64,000 bases of DNA from Diphasiastrum complanatum (GCA_029204225.1 CM055095.1:10038459-10102458); one strand, 5' to 3'; positions 37,301-46,628 are shown, numbered from the stretch's first letter. The notes: generated by a model from the letters alone, not told the origin. A program made the numbers and translations.

Positions 37301-40300
37301 CTCCAAGATCTCTGTTGGGCGCCCTCCTTCAACCTGAAAAGAGAGACAAAAGCTGATCCAAACTCCACTTGGAAAGATCAGCAGGATGCTGAAATTTCAC
37401 AACAAAAAGCAGAGAAGCTCCTCTTCTGGTAGGGCGCCAACAAACAAGCTTGATGCAGATCCGGTAGCTCTGATACCATGTAGGAAAGCAAGAGTCAACT
37501 AGTTATCAATCAATCTCCACAAGAAACAAGAGAGAAGAGGCTGGGCCCCCAACTCTAAGAGAGAGAGAGAGAGAAAACAACAACGAGAGCAATGCTTAGC
37601 CAAACCGTTAAAATGGAATACACAATGAGCATCTAAGTACTCTACCTGGATGTGGCCAAATGCCAACAAACCCTAAGCTTAACCACTTACTAAATGTAGG
37701 GCACTCCCAAAAGTCAAGATAGGGCCTCTAAGCAAAATTAGACCCCTAAGGACCCACAGTACATGACCAAAATTGGGTCCAACTGAACTTAAGACAAACT
37801 TAAGATGGCCTAAATAACTAAATACCCATGGTTACACAAATCTTGACCTTTTGGGTCAAAGTAACCTATGGATTAACTTTAGCATAGTCATTTATTTCTA
37901 ACATTGTTAGGATCAATTATATGTTAATGCAAAATATAATGAAGTTCCTTGTAGTGTCTTAGTATCTAAAATGTTATAAATGGCACTCATGTTTGTTTGG
38001 AAATGTTTTATCAACCTTCAAAGTCATTATTATTATCTTGTATTTGGTGATGTCAAGCGTTCTAAATTGTGTTTTTGCTTGCAGGTAAAAGAAGTAGCCC
38101 CGGCCGCACGGAGGCGGGATGCTAGGCTTTCTTTTGCCTTTGTATATCCAGATCGTCGAGGACGTAATGTCATGAGAAGTGTAAGGACGATATGTTTCTT
38201 TTTTGGTTTGATATGAATTATGTGTGTGTGTGTGTGTGTGTGCACAACACACTTTACAAGAATATTGTGTACTAACGACATCTTTTGTTTACTTTTTAGA
38301 ATGTACAAATTAGAGTGTACAAAGTGAGACCCTTTGTCTATTGTACTCAACTTCATATATTTGGAGCGATCTTGCCTTCAATGGCCAAAATCATGTCTAC
38401 TTGTCTCCGAAGTAAATTTTGTAGTTAAAGCTTTGAGCTATTTGTTCATATTATTGAGAAAACTAGCTTTTGTTAACGTTGTCTTTGAAAATTTCTTTCG
38501 TTGGTTTACGTCTTATGGTTTGTAATGTTTCATGGGCCAGGTTGAATTGTGTTGAATTGGGTTAAGCCAGGTTCAACGAAGTGTTGACTTGGTTTAGGTT
38601 TTTTTTTTAATCCTTTAAACTAAATTTAATTTGATCTAATTTCTAGCTTTCTATCATAGCATAACAGTTGATTATTCCATCATGTGTCTTGATTTTTGAC
38701 TCCGAAGTCCAAATTTCAAAATAATAAATCCAAATAGATTATAGGACTCAGGAGTTAGGAGAGCCACCTTTGGTCATCAAAGGACGAGTCCTCAAGAGGT
38801 AGGTTAGGTGCATGTAGGAGCTCTCATAACGACTCTGGTGCCTGTTTGCAACCCACAGTCTCACGTAAGAGTAGCAGGTGTGCACTGTGCCTTTATCCGA
38901 GTAGGGCCACGTGTGTATCTAACACCACAATATCTATCATGGTTCATCAAACACATTGCACAAAATAGGACTCTTAAGATTCAAGATTGGACTCTAGAGA
39001 GTCAAGACTCAAGCTTCAATGGAGTCCTACTCTCACTGACAACTGTACTATGTAGTATGTGCTATGTGCTATCATCTATGTAGTCTGTTGCCAGTTGAAT
39101 GTTGAATGTTCAATGTTCACAACTACAACTTACAGGTGATACTAGATAGAAACTTGCAATTTACCATTTACGGTTTAAACTTTACCTGCAGGTCCACTGC
39201 TTTGTGCCTGATGTGCCATAGTTTGCTTCAATTGTCGCATGATCCCATGAGGGATCCCTAACCTTCGGCATCGTACTATGTAGGCTAGTCCTAATTCCTA
39301 TCCATTACTACTACCCAAACCCTAATACCTAATTCTTTTCACTAATTACCTAATACCTAATACCTTTTAATATAATCTATTATCTTTCAAAATTCAGTGT
39401 TCACTCCCCAACCTTGAACATACTTAGTACTTAAAACTTACTAAGACTTTCTAACTTCTAACACAATGCACACTCCCTCCTCTCAAGCCTCACATTCCAA
39501 ATTCTAAATTAGTAGCAATGAAATTATGAATGCCTCTAAGATCTCTCCTCTCCCTCTCACTCTCCCTCACACTCACACTCACACTCACACTCACACTCAC
39601 ACTCACTCACACACTCTCTCTCTCTCCTACACACGCTCCCTCTCAAGACTCTCTCCTACCAAATTCCAATGATGATTGATCATTTTTTCAATGCTCCTTT
39701 TAAGTTTCAACTCTCAATGGCAAAATCTAAATCAAATGGCAAAAAGCCCTCTCTCCTCTATCTTCTCTCAATACCTCCTCTTCTCTCACTCCCTCTTCCG
39801 AGTCCAAAAACACGTTATGTCTCTCCTTGCCATTGAATTAATCTTCATTAAGGATGCCCATAGTTTTGTCTCCTCTTTATGTTGCTCTAATTTGATGTCA
39901 AGGTCCTCAATCTTTCTAGATGCATCTATGTAACTCCAACATCCAAGGTACCCTTCTTGAAATTTGCTACTTCTACTTTGAGATTGTGGACTTGTAGCTG
40001 CATCGAATTTATTTGCTTAGGGAGGAATTCTAGCCTTTTTGACTTCTCGAAAATTGGGGATGGATGATGAGTACTTGTACCCAGGTGGTTAGATAGGGTC
40101 ATGGAAGAAATCATGAAGTTTGAGATCAGAGGAAGAAGAGATAGTGATCCCATGAGATAATCCACAACACAATGACTGGCACTATTCTAATGACATGTGA
40201 ACTCTCCTGAGTCAGGCCATCTAGCCAAGAAATAAAAAATGGCCAGCTTATGAGCCTCCCCTAGATGTAACAGATGCTTGCCCTATCTTGTGATTGATAT

Positions 40301-41975
40301 GCCTTTGTTAGTAGATACTCCAATGATGCATAAATGCTCATTGTCCAAAGCGTGAATGTGCAAAGGGTCAGCCTCACATCATGAAACTCAACATGCTTGT
40401 GTGTTGTCTTGGGATGAAGTCCCATGTGAGACAATTCTCCTCTCGGAGGATAGCTTGATATTATAAGATAAGTCAGCCTATGGTAGAGTCCACACCTTCC
40501 AAAAAAGAAGTCTTAAGAAGCCGCAGTCCAGTACTCTGCTTCTAGGGCCCACTGATCCAAAGATATCATGCATGCTCATCTCGTCTAACTATATCAATAA
40601 CTACAGTGTGTTATAGGCAAGCAACCCCACCTGAACCTTGACCATGTGCTGATTTAATCTTTAATTTGTAGACTGAATCCCATTCGAATCTTGAAAAGGA
40701 TGGTAGCCCCTTCTCTTGAGTCTCATGAGTTTCATGAAAAGTAGAATGTTGCCTCTATCAATGAAGTTTGCCAAATTACTTGCTATAGCTGATCAATGTA
40801 TTTCATTGCAGTACGATCCACCCCGTCATAGGACCCAATCCAGGTCCACCTTCCGTGCCCTGGCCTGTGACCGGTAACAAGCGAGATCCGACCTCCAACC
40901 CTTGACAACTTCCCATACGACTGCCAGGGCCTTAAGCCATCTTCCACCTCAAGCTAGCGCACATCTTGGCTGTGCACACGCACTCTCCATCCACCTTCTC
41001 CTAGGTAGATAGAATGGATGGCAACTGAGATCTCCTTCCCTTGTATACCTCCAAGGTGGGAGTCTCCAAGCCATGCACACATCCTAGATCACGACACGTG
41101 GCGGTGGGAGTCTCCAAGCCATGCACACATCCTAGATCACGACACGTGGCAACCATGCGGGTCCACAAGTCACTGGTCAAGTCATCAGGCCCAGTCAACG
41201 TTCAGTTTAAAGTTGGGTTTGGGACCCAAGGAAGTTGGGTCCCTAACAGACCCCAAAGTGCTCCTTTACCTGGGGGCCCAACTATCTAAGGGTTCCATTG
41301 GATAAGCCTTTTTCCATGTAACGTACAAGACCACCTTTTCAAATAAAATTTTGACCTATCTCCTTAGTTATTTGAATTGCTTTGTGTCTTTCCTCTTCTT
41401 GTATAAAGGTCAAATCTTCGTGCGTGAAAATGCATGTACCTCGTAACGTGGCTCGTTGACATATATAACCTCTCTTCATCCATAAAAATAGGGGCCTCCA
41501 TACCTTCTCAAGTCACGTATTGTGATGAGCGCGTTCTCCAAAAAACCTTTGGCTTTTTCAATTGTCATTTGTGCCGGGAATACCTTTTACCCGATTTTTG
41601 TGAGCCTTTTGCTCATGTAGTCACTCCTCAGGTATTGTGGCTGAGGTGAATGGTATCATGAGAGTTTTCAGTGTGCTAGCATCGTTCTTTAGAACCGATG
41701 CCTATGTTCTATAGTCTCTTCCTTGTCTTGGTCAAGCTTGCACTTCAATTTTGGGATCTTGGCTGTTGCTTGGGTTGGAAGCATTCTTCAATCTGTGAAT
41801 CTGAGCTTCAAGGTGGCAGCTTCAGCTCACATACCTTTCTTGTCATTAGGATGTGCACCAAAGACTAGCCATCTCCTTCATTGCATGGAGTTCATAGATA
41901 ATTTGATCCATGCATTGATGGCTAGGCACGTAGAGTTCATACATTTTAGAAGAGGTATACAGGTCTGAAGGATGA

Positions 41976-42044
<69 letters not shown>

Positions 42045-45000
42045 GGGCTGGCCAACAAAGAATTGTTGGCCAACAGACATAGGCTGGCTGCTCAAGTGGA
42101 TACCGTGGAGAGAGAGAAAGCTGTATTATTAATGTCAAGAAAAACTAAACTAAAGCTAACCGCTATGCAATAGTCCAAGAGTATATGGCACGAAAAAATG
42201 CAGGCATTTACTACGTCAACTGGACATCAGACTCAACTCAATTCTATTTTGACTCCAAAGTCAAGCTCATCTATTTCGTTTGAGCTAAATGTGTAGCTTC
42301 AACAAAACGGATTTTACCATCTTTGTATATGAGATATTTCCATGTGTCCTTTGCTTTTGCTAGAGCCTCTTTTCTTTCCATCACTTGTACAAAAGTGAGG
42401 TCCAGGAAAATTTTGGTATCTCTATTTTGGAGCAGGGCCTCATCAGCCATGTGGCAACAGGCAGCCAGCCGGGGCATCAGGCAGCAGTGGCGCAGGTAGA
42501 GGGGTGGGAGAGAGAGAGAGGGAGATCACGGAAAAAGTTGATTTGTAAGCAAAACTGCAAGATGTACAAAGCTTGAAGATGAAAATTTTAAGGCTCAAAG
42601 TGGACGCCACGTCATACCCCCTCCAAACATCAATGAAGTATAAACCCTTATTTAACTTTTCACTAACCAGCATAATCAAATTAGAACTACACATTGATTC
42701 TTGCATCTACCAACTCATGTTTAGGCCGTCGTTTTCTAGCCTAGCTGTTTTCAGTTTGTGTATATGTTGATGTTAGGAAGAACCAATATCCATAATGGAA
42801 CGTAAATGTACAAAATCAAACTAAAAATGATATAATCTATTTGTCAGAGGGTTATGACACATTCTGTACTTTCTGACTTTTTGTACTCTAGGTGGGAATG
42901 ACACATGCTAATGGAAATACCAGGAGACCCGATGACACAAGGACCTTGGCAGAGCTTAGCTTTCAGGTTTGTTTCTAACCTTGTACCTTTTGATTAGTTA
43001 TATCATTTCAGGAAATTTGCTCTCTTATAGTTGTCAAATGATTGAATTTGAAAGTTAAAAAGTCATATAAACGATGGCATATAGTGATGTGCAATACGAG
43101 TTGGACATACCATTTCTAAAAGAAATTCAAAAAGAAGAAAGTAACTCCTCTTCATGTGTGTGTTTTTGAACTTCCTACAAATGACTAGACAAATTACTGC
43201 ATATTATTTCATAATAACGTGTATACATCATGTCTTAGACAAATCCATGTATGCTAGATGTAGTAAGACCGTATGTGGTCTATAGACAGAAGCATGTCAT
43301 AGGAAACATCAGTTGAGTAAAAGTTCATATATCCAAGAGGCTATTTCTTCAAAATACTATGAGACGGAGTCAAAAAAATCATATTCCACAATATACTCTG
43401 GTGGAAGTAATGAAGTCAAACTCAATCCCCAACTTATTTCCAAATTGAGGAGTTACTCGTACTAATCCACACAAATAATCATGTTGGATCAGAGGAGTTA
43501 ATGTCAGAATCGCAAGCTCCGTTGCACATTTTTTATTGTTATCCGTGTCACAACCTGAAAGCCATTGACACCATGTCTCATTGGAAACATCCGCCAGTCA
43601 TAGAGCATTTAGGCAGCAAATAGTCATAAGTTTCAAATCAAAAAGTAATTGTTAGCACCATAAAAAATTAGTCTCTAACTTGGTCCATCAAAGTACTATT
43701 GATTTGGCTTAAGAAACAAATTTAGTACTTCAAGCACTTCTTCCTTGGTTGCATCCACGGAACTTTATATTATTCATAGTGCACAACATATTTAGTTGTA
43801 GAGTAGTTCGTGTAACCGCGTAACGTCCTCTTTTCAGCTTTTAGTAGAAACTATCAATGACCAGTATAAGATTGCGCCACTTGTACCTTTTAGCTCTTTC
43901 AGACGTTTATTTTATCTGCGTTATATTTTAAGAGCATTTTCTGCAGAGTGATGTCAGCCTTTTTCACAAATTTTTTCCAAAAGGGATAAAATTAGGGTTT
44001 AAATCAGTTTTATTCGAGCTTTCATTCGGTATGGTTGAACAACAAATGAAAAGCTCATGTTTTTTTTATAGCTTTTTGTATAAAGAAACCTCGAGTTGTG
44101 AGCCAATCAAGATACTTCTAACCGAGATTGGTATTTGAGCTACGTTAATTCTCAGGCTCATCGTACTCTAGATGAGCAATAGCTGGCACATGATCTAAGA
44201 AATTCTGCTAAAAGGTATGCACGTTTAGGGTCTTAGGACTCAATACAAGAAAAACCATACTCCATTATGGCTTGAAGCCTTGAATTGAAAGCATAATGAA
44301 GAGTTAAGAATCCAAAGAACAATGTAGTCTTGGTCATCAGCCAATAAGTAATGGGCTGTATATGTGACTCTCAGTGGGGGAATGACACCAAAATCTAGGA
44401 CAAGTTTAAGATGGGGTGATTCCATTAGATAGGCAAGGCAGCATGTTGCTTCTACGGACATGGTAGGTGAAGTTTGGTGAGTACGTGCTCAACTTGCAGA
44501 GGCTTGCACTTTGAGTCCTCTCACGGGGATGCATAACAATTGCATGTGAGAGGAATTGGAATGTTTTCTCTCTTATTCAAATTTCATACGAAGAGGATGA
44601 ACAAACTGTCCACATCACACATAGGTTTGTGCAGATGCACGCCAACCTCTGCATGGTGGAGAAACCAGAACGAACTAGAAAATCCATATTTTGTAATTTA
44701 AAAAGTTGTGAGGCACTTAGCTGTAATGCTTAAAGTTTCTAGTTGTGACTTGAGATGCATGAAATTGCACCAGTCAATACAAGCAAAATTGATGTGACAA
44801 TGTTCATGACCTACCATGAAGGTTGCAAAAGGAGGCCATGTATGCATGCCTCCATGGAGAGGCTTCACTAGTTCCAGTCAGTTCCGACTTCCAAGTTTCT
44901 ACCTATCATGTTGGCTTGTAGTCATCAAGTTAGAAGTATTAAGTCTAAATTCTTGAAGTTAAAATGTGACAATCATCATTGCCAATCCTTGCATGCACTG

Positions 45001-46036
45001 CGCAGGAGCTGTGACTTAGGCCTCAACATGCTGAAGGCAGCAAACATACACCCACAGCTCTCATGACCTCAAGGAGCATGATGACAGGGAGGAGACTTCA
45101 AATGAGTGTATTGAGAAGGTGAGGATGAGGTGGAAAGTGATGATGAGGAGACTCTGGGTCAGAGATTCCAAGGAGGGTATTGTGAGGTGTAGCATGTAGA
45201 TCAAATATGTGGTCTCTAGACTAGGAACTTGGGAGTTACTTTCAGTATTGGACAAATGTTGAAGATTGAAGACGACTTATTACTAGTTACTAGTATCATG
45301 CGACATGTATATGATGTGTATGGACACCAGAGTCTATGCCCCAAACTAGTAATTGTATTGACACTGTACACTGTGCAATACCATCTATGAATTACTGTCA
45401 TCTCTCATTTTATCTTGGAGTTTTAACATCTAAATTCTTTGGAATGTTGTAGCAACAAGGTACAACTTGGTAGAAGCATTCTCAACAGGACTTAAAGATC
45501 TGTCAGAACATCTTCCGGGTGCATGGATATTGGTCTCATTTCATGCAAAGAAAACTTGTTTCCGATGCAATGACGATAATGGTTTAGTATCGTTAATACC
45601 TAATACCTATCACTGTTGTTTTGAAGTTCATAGGATTTTCTTTTTCCTGTAAGACACCTAGAAAAATTTACCAAGAAAACTCTGAAAAGAAAATGACTGA
45701 CAATTCCAGGACGCAGCGATGCATCAATGTTTGAACCCTAAACTCTACACCAGCAGTTCTCTTTTTTGCTGAGACATGTATCACAGTATCTTGGTGTTCT
45801 TTACCTCTCAATTAGAAACTAGTCATTGTGTGTAAAGTTTGATGCAGAAAGAAAAATTCAATTCAAAATATCTCATGGAATTCTAAATTCCAGAAATTCA
45901 TTCCAGAAAAGGTTGCTGTAATTTGAAATATTGAGCTGTCAAGGGTGGGGGTAGCTACGATTCGTTAGCAAAGACTGATCAACTTGTCTTGCATTTGCAG
46001 ACCGGGGATTTTCTAGATGTAGCCATCTATGCTTAA
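19890..46036 (+). CDS. SAP18: SAP18, Sin3/histone deacetylase and ASAP-complex subunit (6 exons, 160 aa)
   Basis: Six exons (19890-20021, 20128-20160, 34865-34975, 38085-38180, 42892-42966, 46001-46036) join in one frame to give 160 residues. All introns are GT-AG and phase 0: 106, 14704, 3109, 4711 and 3034 bp. After an Ala/Pro-rich N-terminal tail (residues 1-39), the family signature is plain: DREKTCPLLLRVFTK, then GKEPKDEVQIYTWRDATLRE, ARLSFAFVYPDRRG, RPDDTRTLAEL and TGDFLDVAIY at the end. SAP18 has a ubiquitin-like fold. It is known as a nuclear partner of Sin3-HDAC co-repressors and of the ASAP splicing complex with SR45/RNPS1 and Acinus. Length is close to plant SAP18 proteins (about 150). 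No stop or frameshift is seen, so the gene looks functional despite TE-laden introns. Confidence 0.95.
20128..20160 (+). CDS. SAP18: SAP18 exon 2, 33-nt exon (TCPLLLRVFTK)
   Basis: An 11-codon exon encoding the first conserved strand of the SAP18 fold. The acceptor is GAAGTGCAG and the donor GTATGCAAAC. The intron before it is only 106 bp and the one after it is 14.7 kb. Confidence 0.93.
20161..20857. other. Start of SAP18 intron 2; no gene or element recognised
   Basis: Ordinary A/T-rich intron sequence between the exon 2 donor and the LINE. Confidence 0.5.
20974..22023 (+). pseudogene. LINE ORF1 (Pro-rich, coiled coil, C-terminal domain), frameshifted
   Basis: A Pro/Ser/Thr-rich N-terminal part (from ATG 20974) is built on a 60-bp minisatellite. 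By frame change it passes into a helical stretch at 21390-21640 with heptad character (EQITLEFSYLRMEMGQLKTT, then RIISLEETLSRKEE and KIQELEERIEQHKAETKTW). The last part, in another frame (21799-22023), has the LINE ORF1 C-terminal look: DDDLTPMQVAERRKVFSEAK and ALGKRVIYRDGKA. It ends at TGA 22021-22023. LINE ORF1 proteins bind the element RNA and form trimers through the coiled coil. A related fragment lies on the minus strand at 42271-42440. Confidence 0.75.
21050..21262 (+). repeat. 60-bp minisatellite within LINE ORF1
   Basis: C-rich units start CGCGGGCCCTT at 21110 and CGCTGGCCCTT at 21170 and 21229. Each contains CTGCTCAGCCTACTCCCGCC or a close variant. The phase drifts because units are 60 and 59 bp, which shifts the reading frame. 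Confidence 0.8.
22098..25515 (+). pseudogene. LINE ORF2: endonuclease, reverse transcriptase, zinc knuckle; frameshifted
   Basis: Endonuclease landmarks in order are LSLWNCNG (22111-22134), ILTETHE (about 22155), YILLAGDFNARTG (about 22515), SVVDYFMGS (about 22785) and LSDHSYLS (about 22855). The reverse transcriptase follows with AGFRPGYTTSDHIF, CCFVDFRKAFDSVPRHLL, GVKQGCPLSPTLFGLYIDEL and catalytic ILLYADDVVLLS near 24180-24215. The C-terminal zinc knuckle reads CSMCVMHETEDESHFLFRC (25181-25237). Frame changes occur near 22160, 22706, 23640 and at a run of seven C around 24714-24720. The protein is therefore broken, although the RT itself is open for nearly 400 codons (23547-24731). Confidence 0.88.
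25856..25925. repeat. TTTC / TC / (TA)n simple-repeat tail of the LINE
   Basis: TTTC repeated four times, then TC repeats, then about 42 bp of TA. It lies at the LINE 3' end and abuts the left end of the hAT-like element. Confidence 0.85.
26158..26411. repeat. 85-bp minisatellite, three copies
   Basis: Units start GGGCACTGT at 26158, 26243 and 26327 and contain GGGGGAGCA, GGAGTGCAGCA and GTGGGGGAGCAA in order. Frames across it give spurious Cys/Pro-rich ORFs on both strands. Confidence 0.85.
26468..26680. repeat. Degenerate short repeat of GTGAGAGGC type
   Basis: About 200 bp of variants of GAGGCTGTGAGAGAGCCAGT, directly ahead of the 143-codon ORF, where it would form its 5' untranslated region or promoter. 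Confidence 0.75.
26688..27119 (+). CDS. Unrecognised 143-aa charged helical protein within the hAT-like element
   Basis: An intact frame from ATG 26688 to TAA 27117-27119. The middle is strongly charged and helical (EAKRKLEENVRRHNERHRKQ, then RERAAHRRANQEADRAKREA). A short Ala/Pro-rich linker lies near residue 60, followed by MNFTRRQLIMV, an acidic stretch (DEGEESVEDPQE) and a hydrophobic end. It has no signal peptide or clear membrane segment and no family I can name. It lies convergent to the transposase, whose stop codon is at 27547-27549, and inside the inferred element ends. Possible readings are a second transposon protein, a captured host gene, or chance. The alternating basic and acidic design would suit a DNA- or protein-binding helper, but that is inference. 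Confidence 0.5.
   Translation: MAERIPLRPEGEAKRKLEENVRRHNERHRKQEADIAEMLRQTRQRHPELQIPALAVAPAPAVELDLDEQIGMNFTRRQLIMVRERAAHRRANQEADRAKREAERERQNNAPDEGEESVEDPQECLEWIGSSRMWLAAVMLFST
27120..27546. other. Convergent intergenic stretch; no gene seen
   Basis: Lies between the stop of the 143-codon ORF and the stop of the transposase. It probably holds the 3' untranslated regions of both. A phrase CCAGCCRTATGTGGC occurs at about 27078 and again at 27164. Confidence 0.45.
27720..30131 (-). mobile_element. Truncated gypsy element (5' LTR, primer site, leader) inside the hAT C-terminus
   Basis: On the minus strand a 5' LTR (29643-30131) is followed by a primer-binding site, TGGTATCAGAG (29631-29641), and then about 1.9 kb of leader with no gag or pol. 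The part at 28430-28600 is related to the leader at 2690-2830 of another copy. The left junction at about 27720 interrupts the hAT coding region, which resumes as an acidic C-terminus. No 3' LTR is seen, so the 3' part was lost. GAGAC and GAGCC at the two sides may be a decayed target duplication. Confidence 0.7.
29643..30131 (-). repeat. Gypsy LTR, family A
   Basis: A 489-bp LTR, left end TATAAGGATCACC and right end GGACGTAACA. It is related along its length to 3350-3828 (shared GGTCTGGGCC, TATTAATTAC and CAGGACATGGA). Confidence 0.82.
30961..31020. repeat. CT/GA microsatellite inside the transposase coding region
   Basis: Two CT runs separated by a short break translate on the minus strand as Arg-Glu repeats. 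The reading frame on the two sides differs, indicating slippage within the coding exon. Confidence 0.85.
31376..31913 (+). repeat. LTR (family F) inserted in the hAT dimerisation domain
   Basis: Begins TGTTAGGGACCCAAC at 31376 and is the reverse-oriented relative of 40748-41248. It splits the transposase between the LALRVLSQ and TASMCERN parts. The right end is uncertain, between about 31859 (AGCA) and 31913. GCAGT on the left and GTATT on the right may be a decayed duplication. No interior was found, so it is a solo LTR. Confidence 0.75.
33891..34219. other. SAP18 intron 2 sequence; no gene seen
   Basis: A/T-rich intron DNA between the hAT-like element and the small inverted-repeat element. 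Confidence 0.45.
34220..34461. mobile_element. MITE-like element, 242 bp, with terminal inverted repeats
   Basis: The left end GATACCCATATTG and the right end CAATATGGGTATC are perfect inverted repeats of 13 bp. The match continues inward with gaps through an A-run (CCAAAAAAAA) and GCGTTCC. The centre has a TA microsatellite (about 34297-34329). A further inner palindrome, TCAGAAACG..CGTTTCTGA, lies near 34380-34407. It has no coding capacity. A target duplication was not clear. It lies about 400 bp before SAP18 exon 3. Confidence 0.75.
34462..34864. other. End of SAP18 intron 2; no gene seen
   Basis: Intron sequence ending in the pyrimidine-rich acceptor CTTCTTCAG. No element was recognised. 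Confidence 0.5.
34865..34975 (+). CDS. SAP18: SAP18 exon 3 (37 codons)
   Basis: Encodes IGGHHSVEEFATRGKEPKDE and VQIYTWRDATLRELTDL. The acceptor is GGACTTCTTCAG and the donor GTACTAGTAT. Confidence 0.95.
34976..35602. other. Start of SAP18 intron 3; no gene seen
   Basis: A/T-rich intron DNA up to a truncated copia element. Confidence 0.5.
35603..37478 (-). pseudogene. Ty1/copia gag and protease, truncated, in SAP18 intron 3
   Basis: The minus-strand reading starts near ATG 36771-36773 with LFSEDRLDGTNYSLWSYMMK. It continues through the gag core (KSAWDTLYTMY, LDSLPSSYLPFVSSLSTSL, FDELVGLLLQEEQMRQNF), the CCHC knuckle CHYCKRYGHFIKDC at about 36060-36100 and the protease WVIDSDATRHMTSHKEAF near 35830-35870. 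The protease catalytic triplet reads DSD instead of DSG. The reading stops just after VLYVPGIKKNL. Integrase, RT and RNase H are missing. Frame changes separate the gag pieces. The leader up to 37478 ends in a primer-binding site next to the LTR. It is antisense to SAP18. Confidence 0.85.
37467..37478 (-). other. Retrotransposon primer-binding site
   Basis: The plus strand reads GCTCTGATACCA, so the minus strand reads TGGTATCAGAGC, adjacent to the LTR at 37479. Confidence 0.85.
37479..37903 (-). repeat. Copia 5' LTR in SAP18 intron 3
   Basis: A 425-bp LTR with TG..CA ends (TGTAGGAAAGC at the left, TTCTAACA at the right), next to the primer-binding site. A short GA run lies at about 37560. 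The flanking TTGTT on the right also occurs left of the truncated interior (about 35595), which may be the target duplication. No second LTR is present. Confidence 0.75.
38085..38180 (+). CDS. SAP18: SAP18 exon 4 (32 codons)
   Basis: Encodes VKEVAPAARRRDARLSFAFV and YPDRRGRNVMRS. The acceptor is TTTGCTTGCAG and the donor GTAAGGACGA. Confidence 0.95.
38181..40747. other. SAP18 intron 4, left part; simple repeats only
   Basis: No gene or element recognised. It contains a TG run (38221-38242), a stretch of ACTCAC repeats (about 39567-39612) and an A/T-rich zone with TACCTAATACCTAATACC near 39345-39370. Confidence 0.5.
39567..39625. repeat. (ACACTC)n microsatellite
   Basis: About eight units of ACACTC followed by CT repeats, in SAP18 intron 4. 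Confidence 0.85.
40748..41248 (-). repeat. LTR (family F) in SAP18 intron 4
   Basis: The right end GTCCCTAACA is the reverse complement of the start of the LTR at 31376 (TGTTAGGGAC). Similarity runs through ATCACGACACGTGGCAACC and ATTTCATTGCA. The left end is between 40748 and 40790. No interior or RT is attached, so it is a solo LTR or fragment. It contains an exact 48-bp tandem duplication at 41055-41150. Confidence 0.72.
41055..41150. repeat. Exact 48-bp tandem duplication inside the LTR
   Basis: 41055-41102 and 41103-41150 are identical, each starting GGTGGGAGTCTCC and ending CGACACGTGGC. The related LTR at 31376 has a single copy of this segment. Confidence 0.9.
41249..41981. other. SAP18 intron 4; no gene seen
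   Basis: No feature recognised between the LTR and the GA tract. Confidence 0.4.
41982..42041. repeat. (GA)n microsatellite
   Basis: A GA run of about 60 bp in SAP18 intron 4. Confidence 0.95.
42271..42440 (-). pseudogene. LINE ORF1 C-terminal fragment in SAP18 intron 4
   Basis: The minus-strand reading FLDLTFVQVMERKEALAKAK and YLIYKDGKIRFVEA aligns with the LINE ORF1 end at 21890-22023 (DDDLTPMQVAERRKVFSEAK and VIYRDGKA). It is a diverged relative, not a copy of the same element. No ORF2 is attached on its downstream side, so it is a scrap. SAP18 intron 4 ends about 450 bp to the right. Confidence 0.6.
42892..42966 (+). CDS. SAP18: SAP18 exon 5 (25 codons)
   Basis: Encodes VGMTHANGNTRRPDDTRTL followed by AELSFQ. 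The acceptor is TTGTACTCTAG and the donor GTTTGTTTCT. Confidence 0.95.
42967..46000. other. SAP18 intron 5; no element recognised
   Basis: Three kilobases without a recognisable coding domain, LTR or long repeat. Several short ORFs occur (for example 44240-44461 and 45061-45255, both minus) but show no family features. Confidence 0.5.
46001..46036 (+). CDS. SAP18: SAP18 exon 6 (terminal, TGDFLDVAIYA and stop)
   Basis: The last 11 codons plus TAA (46034-46036). The acceptor is GCATTTGCAG. The C-terminus after the conserved DVAIY is a single Ala. Confidence 0.95.
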   Translation, partial: TGDFLDVAIYA

Positions 46037-46628
46037 GTTGCATCATAGAGCTCCAGACATGAAGCTGATGCTGAAGAGAACTTGAAATGCTATACGTCAG
46101 TGACATGAAAATTTGTGGGGTTGCTTAACAATATTCTGTTGAAATGAATGATCGCTGTGTGAAACAGACTTTTTATACCATTTGTGAAGTATTATCAAGG
46201 ATTACTTCTTCATTTTTTTTAATCGCTGCGCTTTGCTCTGTAGACTTTCAGACATTATATGTTGAAACCTGGTATTTCGAGGTTGGTTGCACAGGTAAAA
46301 ATCTTCTGATCAGCCCTGGGTAAAGACAATGCTGCAGTCCTTTGCGTGGGTATATTTACATGTCTGGATGTTTTTGGGTATAGAGAGATAGGATACTGTA
46401 TCAATGATCAGAGTGGATAATGGCACATTTTATTGTCAGTAGAGAAGACTTTGCAACAATTTTGATACATTCACACCTTTTCAAGTTCACAGATCTGCAG
46501 GTAGTTTTAAGTGGCTTAAAGTTTATTGTTTCTTTTGCAAAAATGAGTTTCCAGGCATTTCATAATGCAACTATACATTGAAGCATCATGTGATTATATG
46601 CTTATTTGATGATCATGCCTTGTTCTGA
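46037..46628 (+). other. SAP18 3' untranslated region and flank
   Basis: Sequence following the SAP18 stop. T-rich and AATGAATG-containing DNA near 46145-46210 is a plausible plant polyadenylation region, but no single signal stands out. Confidence 0.4.

Noticed and set aside
35590-37908. Complete copia insertion with TTGTT duplication in SAP18 intron 3
   Set aside because: TTGTT occurs at both sides, but the left side lacks an LTR or TG end and the interior stops in protease, so the match is probably chance or follows a deletion.
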